Origin: Leptolyngbya sp. SIO4C5 | GTDB lineage: Bacteria > Cyanobacteriota > Cyanobacteriia > Phormidesmidales > Phormidesmidaceae | Assembly (NCBI GenBank): GCA_010671965.1 | Contig: JAAHIC010000115.1 | Coordinates: 1 to 9,567, forward strand | Direction: 5' to 3' | DNA: 9,567 nt | Part shown: piece by piece, positions 6,160 through 9,567 of the stretch | How the letters are laid out: every line of letters starts with the position of its first letter | Numbering within the stretch: the stretch's first letter is position 1 | Translations under genes and position numbers: made by a program | Notes under the pieces: generated by a model | What the model was told of the DNA's origin: nothing | What the model saw: the letters and a program-made list of their open reading frames with translations, nothing else | Database searches by the model: none

Positions 6160-7245
6160 TTACTCCAGAGGTTGAATCCGGGTGGGGGGCCAGTAAATTT
6201 TATAGGCTTTACCGAGGATATCGGAGCTGGGCAAAAAGCCCCACACGTGAGAATCGCCGCTGGCACTGCGATTGTCTCCTAAAACAAAATAGGCATTAGT
6301 TGGAACCGTCTCCGGCCCCCAGCGATAGTTAGGGGGTGTATATAGATAAGGTTCTGCTAGGGCTTGCTGGTTAATCCAAACCTGGCCATTTTCTACCCGT
6401 ACCTGCTGACCCGGCAAACCAATGACGCGCTTAACCAGCAGGGTGTCTACAGAAACAGCCGTTTCTGCTAGCGCCGCTATCGGCGGGATAAACACTACGA
6501 TATCGCCAAGCTGAGGCTGATAGAAGGGATCTTTGCTGACAAACAGGCGATCGCCTACCTCTAGCGTCGGCAGCATTGATTCACTGGGAATAATGCACTG
6601 CTCCACCGACTGCTGAATCCAGCTAGGAATGGTGCCGACGGTCAGACGAATCATAATCAAGCCCGCGACCACAACGGCGATCGCCCAGGGGCAGCGCTGG
6701 GTGCCGCTCACCTGAGTGCGATAGAGGTGATAGCAGGCTAAGGCCCAGATAAAGGGTGGCAGCAGTGTGAGTGACGGATAGGTATTAGACAAAAAGGCCA
6801 GACCGACGCCCACAATCAGCAGGCCGCCGCCAATCACTGCCTGCTGAAAATAAAGATGCCCCAACCCAGGCAGAATCTGCGACAGGAAAACGCCGTACCA
6901 GGTGCTGCGCTGTCCCTGGGGGCTGAGCGTCTTGGCGGAGCCGCTGGCATAGAGCTGCCAGATACTGAGCAGATAGAGACTGAAGGCAATGCCCAACAGC
7001 AGTAGGCCAGTGAGGGTGTTGCCCGTTGGCGCAAAAATTGACCAGACAGCGCCGCCAATCAGCAGGATTTCGCCCAGAATAAAGCCAGCGCCTAAGCCAG
7101 AATTCCCGGCATAAAACTGACCCAGACCAGGAAATAGAGCCGATAGATTGACAGCAATCCAGGGGTCAGGCTGCTTTCGAGAGCTGACATAGAGACGCGA
7201 TCGCATGGGGACTTGACCAAGACAGTTGCCTCCAGGATGCCGCAT
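6160..7245 (-). CDS. lepB: signal peptidase I with duplicated multi-span N-terminal extension
   Basis: This 361-residue membrane protease removes signal peptides from exported proteins. The catalytic part is at about 210-361. Ser223 lies in SESMLPTL, Lys272 in KRVIGLPG, and the third signature is GDNRSASGDS at 323-332. The second signature has Gln280 where Asp/Glu is usual. Typical bacterial signal peptidases have one or two N-terminal spans. This one has about 200 extra residues with roughly six or seven hydrophobic segments. The extension contains two copies of one unit: FPGLGQFYAG at 38-47 and LPGLGHLYF at 125-133, each followed by a Gly-rich span, a pattern like TM2-type membrane domains. 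The start is ambiguous. Met14 (7206) begins a natural-looking N-terminus, with a HIP1 octamer overlapping its codons; neither start has a strong Shine-Dalgarno. The gene is followed by the antiporter 11 bases on and preceded by a possible extended -10 promoter. Confidence 0.93.
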   Translation of the reverse strand: MRHPGGNCLGQVPMRSRLYVSSRKQPDPWIAVNLSALFPGLGQFYAGNSGLGAGFILGEILLIGGAVWSIFAPTGNTLTGLLLLGIAFSLYLLSIWQLYASGSAKTLSPQGQRSTWYGVFLSQILPGLGHLYFQQAVIGGGLLIVGVGLAFLSNTYPSLTLLPPFIWALACYHLYRTQVSGTQRCPWAIAVVVAGLIMIRLTVGTIPSWIQQSVEQCIIPSESMLPTLEVGDRLFVSKDPFYQPQLGDIVVFIPPIAALAETAVSVDTLLVKRVIGLPGQQVRVENGQVWINQQALAEPYLYTPPNYRWGPETVPTNAYFVLGDNRSASGDSHVWGFLPSSDILGKAYKIYWPPTRIQPLE

Positions 7246-7306
7246 CTTTTCAGGATGTGCTAGCCGCTAGCGGATAAATTTCAGTTGGGGCAGGCCGTAA
7301 AAGTTT

Positions 7307-7315
7307 CTTATAGCA
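7307..7315 (-). promoter_or_regulatory. possible extended -10 promoter of lepB
   Basis: Read on the minus strand the bases are TGCTATAAG: an extended -10 (TGn) followed by TATAAG, 5 of 6 matches to the -10 consensus. No good -35 lies 16-18 bases upstream, which is acceptable for an extended -10 promoter. The predicted start near 7300 would leave a leader of about 55 bases before the 7245 start codon. It lies in the 122-bp gap after the prolyl oligopeptidase gene, which suggests that lepB and the antiporter form their own transcript. Confidence 0.35.
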
Positions 7316-7363
7316 AATGCCTGCGATCGCGCCTCCAATAAGCCTCCTAGAGCCTCTGGCGTT

Positions 7364-7385
7364 GGCGCTAAGCCGGGCTAGCGCC
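7364..7385 (-). other. GC-rich hairpin over the stop codon of the prolyl oligopeptidase gene
   Basis: GGCGCTA (7364-7370 on the plus strand) and TAGCGCC (7379-7385) are perfect inverted repeats, a 7-bp stem with an 8-base loop. The minus-strand stop TAG at 7370-7368 lies inside one arm. No T-run follows on the minus strand, so it is not a standard intrinsic terminator. It may protect the mRNA 3' end or pause polymerase. The hairpin is seen directly; its function is inference. Confidence 0.45.
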
Positions 7386-9425
7386 TAAATTCTCCTGTAG
7401 AAAAGCCCACTTATCCGCCACTTCCTCGATAATTTTCTGAGTCGGTTTGCCTGCCCCGTGTCCAGCCTTAGTTTCTATTCGAATCATCACGGGGGCCTCT
7501 CCCTGGTGGGCCGCCTGCAGGGCTGCAGCAAACTTGAAGCTGTGGGCCGGGACTACCCGGTCATCGTGATCAGCGGTCGTAATCAGCGTGGCCGGATACT
7601 GAGTGCCGGCTTTGAGGTTGTGCAACGGCGAATAGGCATAGAGGGCTTCAAACTCAGCTTCATTTTGGGGAGAGCCGTAGTCCGACTCCCAGGCCCAGCC
7701 AATCGTAAACTGGTTGAACCGCAACATATCCATGACGCCGACAGCGGGCAGGGCTGCGGCAAACAGATCGGGCCGCTGGCTCATACAGGCCCCCACGAGC
7801 AGTCCGCCGTTGCTGCCGCCCATGATCGCTAGCTTTTCGGCCCGGGTATAGTTGTGGGCAATGAGCCACTCTGCGGCGGCAATAAAGTCGTTAAATACGT
7901 TTTGCTTTTTCAGCTTCGTTCCTGTCAGATGCCAGTCTTCGCCATATTCGCCGCCACCGCGCAGATTTGGCACCGCGTAAATGCCGCCTAGCTCCATCCA
8001 GACCAGATTGCTGACGGAGAAACCAGGCGTAATTGAAACGCTAAAGCCGCCATAGCCATAGAGCAGCGTCGGATTTTGGCCGTCTAGCACCAATCCCTTT
8101 TTATGCACGATGAACATGGGGATGCGAGTGCCGTCGGCGCTGGTGTAGAAGATCTGCTCGGTTTGGTAGTCAGCCGGGTCAAAGTTGACCTGAGGCTGGC
8201 GAAAGAGGGTGCTTTTGCCCGTCTGCATGTCGTAGCGGTAGAGGGTGCTGGGGGTAGTGAAGCTGGTGTAGCTGTAGAAAGTTTCGGTATCTTCGCGTTT
8301 ACCGTCAAAGCCGCCTGCCGAGCCAATGCCGGGCAGATCTACGTTTCTGACAAAGGTGCCGTCTAGGTTGAAAATTTTGATCGTGGTGTAGGCATCTTTG
8401 AGATAGTCAACGACGAACTGGTGGTTGAGCAGGCCGATGCTCTGCAACGTTTCCTCTGTTTCAGGAATAATCTCCTGCCACTGGGCTGTTTGCTGCTGGG
8501 CAATATCAATCGCGATTAGCTTGCCCTTGGGCGCGTCTAAGTCGGTGCGGAACCAAAACAAGGAGTCTTCATTGTCGATAAAGCTGTATTCCGCCTCAAA
8601 TTCGCTGATTAGCTCTACAGTCTCGCTGCCCGGTGTCTGCAGGTCTTTGTAGAAAACTAAGTTGCGCGGATCGGTACCTTGCCAAACCGAAATAACCAAA
8701 TAGCGGCCATCGTCCGTGACGCCGCCGCTGAAGCCCCACTCCTTTTGATCGGGACGTTCATAGATCAGCTCGTCCTCAGACTGGGGCGTGCCCAAACGGT
8801 GATAGTAGAGCTTTTGGTAGTAGTTGACCGCTTCTAGCTTCGTCGTTTCATCCGGCTCATCGTAGCGGCTATAGAAAAAGCCTTGATGATCGTGGGTCCA
8901 AGACGCGCCGGAGAACTTAATCCACTGCAGGCGATCGCTCAAGTCTTCGCCGGTTTCAATCTCCCGCACAAACCATTCCATCCAGTCAGAGCCCGCCGTG
9001 GACAGGCCGTAAGCCAAATACTGGCCATTCTCGCTGATGGCGGTACCCTGCAGCGCCACTGTGCCGTCCTCAGAGAGGGTGTTGGGATCGAGGAGTACCC
9101 GCGGCTCAGCCTCTAGGCTGGGCAGCGTGTAGAGAACGCTCTGATTCTGCAGGCCGTCATTTTTGTAGAAAAAATAGCGATCGCCCCGCTTGAAAGGAAC
9201 GCTATAGCGCTCATAGTTCCACAGTTCAGTTAGGCGCTGCTGAATGCGATCGCGCTGGGGTAGCTGCTTCAGGTAGCCGAAAGTGACCTGATTTTGGGCC
9301 TCAATCCACTGCCGCACCGCCTCGGTGTTGGGGTCTTCTAGCCAGCGGTAAGGATCGGCAACTTCAACGCCATGATAGACATCTACCTGATCGGCCTGAC
9401 GGGTGGGGGGATAGTTGAAGGGCAT
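7368..9425 (-). CDS. prolyl oligopeptidase (S9A serine peptidase)
   Basis: This 685-residue cytosolic enzyme cuts short peptides after proline. Residues 1-70 and 420-685 form the alpha/beta-hydrolase domain, and about 71-420 the beta-propeller that filters substrates by size. The catalytic triad is Ser538 (GGSNGG), Asp621 (DHDDRVVP) and His656 (KAGHGAGK). Arg623 and Trp579 match the substrate carboxyl-binding Arg643 and proline-stacking Trp595 of the porcine enzyme. The N-terminus (YPPTRQ... DPYRWLEDP) and GLQNQSVLY are strongly family-typical. Length is close to the roughly 710 residues of mammalian enzymes, and there is no signal peptide. The start is set by the Shine-Dalgarno GAGGA five bases before the ATG. 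A probable upstream gene ends 38 bases earlier on the same strand, suggesting an operon. The role in cyanobacteria is presumably peptide turnover; this is inferred from the family. Confidence 0.96.
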   Translation of the reverse strand: MPFNYPPTRQADQVDVYHGVEVADPYRWLEDPNTEAVRQWIEAQNQVTFGYLKQLPQRDRIQQRLTELWNYERYSVPFKRGDRYFFYKNDGLQNQSVLYTLPSLEAEPRVLLDPNTLSEDGTVALQGTAISENGQYLAYGLSTAGSDWMEWFVREIETGEDLSDRLQWIKFSGASWTHDHQGFFYSRYDEPDETTKLEAVNYYQKLYYHRLGTPQSEDELIYERPDQKEWGFSGGVTDDGRYLVISVWQGTDPRNLVFYKDLQTPGSETVELISEFEAEYSFIDNEDSLFWFRTDLDAPKGKLIAIDIAQQQTAQWQEIIPETEETLQSIGLLNHQFVVDYLKDAYTTIKIFNLDGTFVRNVDLPGIGSAGGFDGKREDTETFYSYTSFTTPSTLYRYDMQTGKSTLFRQPQVNFDPADYQTEQIFYTSADGTRIPMFIVHKKGLVLDGQNPTLLYGYGGFSVSITPGFSVSNLVWMELGGIYAVPNLRGGGEYGEDWHLTGTKLKKQNVFNDFIAAAEWLIAHNYTRAEKLAIMGGSNGGLLVGACMSQRPDLFAAALPAVGVMDMLRFNQFTIGWAWESDYGSPQNEAEFEALYAYSPLHNLKAGTQYPATLITTADHDDRVVPAHSFKFAAALQAAHQGEAPVMIRIETKAGHGAGKPTQKIIEEVADKWAFLQENLGASPA

Positions 9426-9430
9426 AGCAG

Positions 9431-9435
9431 TCCTC
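9431..9435 (-). promoter_or_regulatory. ribosome binding site of the prolyl oligopeptidase gene
   Basis: GAGGA on the minus strand lies five bases before the ATG at 9425-9423. It is the clearest Shine-Dalgarno among the minus-strand genes here and supports this start, which also gives the family-typical N-terminus. Confidence 0.65.
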
Positions 9436-9463
9436 GCGCATGACTGGGAAGTGCCCCTTCATT

Positions 9464-9567
9464 TTACGATTCGCCCAAGGCTTCTGAGGGAAACGAAACT
9501 GCGCTTCTTTCATCCTGATAGACCAGTTGGGCTAGCTTATCAGCAGCTCCCGGCGTGCCTCGCACCT
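9464..9567 (-). CDS. C-terminal tail of an unidentified upstream gene (partial)
   Basis: One minus-strand frame is open from the window edge to a TAA at 9466-9464, giving about 33 residues that include RGTPGAADKLAQLVYQ. The other two minus-strand frames close earlier, after 11 and 8 codons. The run GTPGAADKLAQLV resembles the C-terminal helix of some glycosyltransferases (for example the LpxB/MurG fold), but the fragment is too short to name. Its stop is 38 bases before the prolyl oligopeptidase start on the same strand, as expected for neighbouring operon genes. An open frame this short is not rare by chance, so the call is moderate. Confidence 0.45.
   Translation of the reverse strand, partial: VRGTPGAADKLAQLVYQDERSAVSFPSEALGES

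Larger units (their letters stand above)
2574..9253. repeat. HIP1 octamer (GCGATCGC), 16 dispersed copies
   Basis: Exact GCGATCGC starts at 2574, 2704, 3440, 3526, 3727, 4454, 4698, 5553, 5829, 6547, 6677, 7197, 7323, 8931, 9177 and 9246. Fifteen lie inside genes and one (7323) lies in the gap before lepB. An octamer is expected well under once in this length. This is the known cyanobacterial 'highly iterated palindrome' and supports the source assignment. None occurs in 1-2573 or 7331-8930. Confidence 0.93.

Noticed and set aside
7458..7832. Plus-strand open frame of 124 codons opposite the catalytic domain of the peptidase
   Set aside because: It is antisense to the Ser/Asp/His catalytic region, which is highly constrained; no motif and no Shine-Dalgarno.
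9461..9466. TAAAAT on the minus strand as a -10 for the prolyl oligopeptidase gene
   Set aside because: It overlaps the stop codon of the probable upstream gene and has no -35 at 16-18 bases; the match can be explained by the TAA stop.
1..9567. Defence system, CRISPR array, transposon or prophage
   Set aside because: No repeat-spacer array, transposase, integrase, nuclease or phage protein is visible in any large open frame; the large frames are accounted for by metabolic, transport and export genes and one conserved unknown.

Overview
This window looks like a piece of a cyanobacterial chromosome. Two things point there. The octamer GCGATCGC (the HIP1 palindrome typical of many cyanobacteria) occurs 16 times by my count in 9.6 kb. 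The proteins also have a cyanobacterial character: a class II aldolase of the cyanobacterial type, a ZiaR/SmtB-like zinc sensor, and a conserved GTWRL-type hypothetical protein. Base composition is moderate, slightly GC-rich by eye. I see no mobile element, CRISPR array, tRNA, rRNA or phage gene.

Layout. Positions 1-158 are a non-coding leader holding an 18-bp perfect palindrome and the ribosome binding site of the only complete plus-strand gene, fba (159-1238). A strong intrinsic terminator (1272-1302) follows fba. Everything else is on the minus strand and converges on that terminator. In transcription order these are: the tail of an unidentified upstream gene (9567-9464), a prolyl oligopeptidase (9425-7368), a signal peptidase I with an unusual membrane extension (7245-6160), a KefB-type cation/proton antiporter with a nucleotide-binding domain (6148-4424), a ZiaR-like zinc sensor (4348-3938), a P1B-type zinc/cadmium efflux ATPase (3860-1905) and a conserved hypothetical protein (1881-1306).

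The best-supported functional unit is the zinc-efflux cassette at 1306-4348. The sensor keeps the residues of both known metal sites of ZiaR. The efflux pump keeps the Zn-selective P1B-2 residues. The 77-bp gap between the two genes carries an operator that matches the SmtB/ZiaR 12-2-12 design. The operator lies between two codirectional genes, so the pump (and perhaps the hypothetical protein 23 bp downstream) is probably switched independently of the sensor gene. The pump lacks the usual N-terminal heavy-metal-associated domain and has a short His/Cys-rich tail instead.

The other genes are housekeeping-like: glycolysis/Calvin cycle (fba), protein export (lepB), peptide degradation (prolyl oligopeptidase) and ion homeostasis (antiporter). 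I did not find a clearly new defence or mobile system. The less ordinary items are the signal peptidase fusion, the HMA-less zinc pump with its two-register operator, the conserved hypothetical gene behind it, and the palindromes in intergenic DNA.
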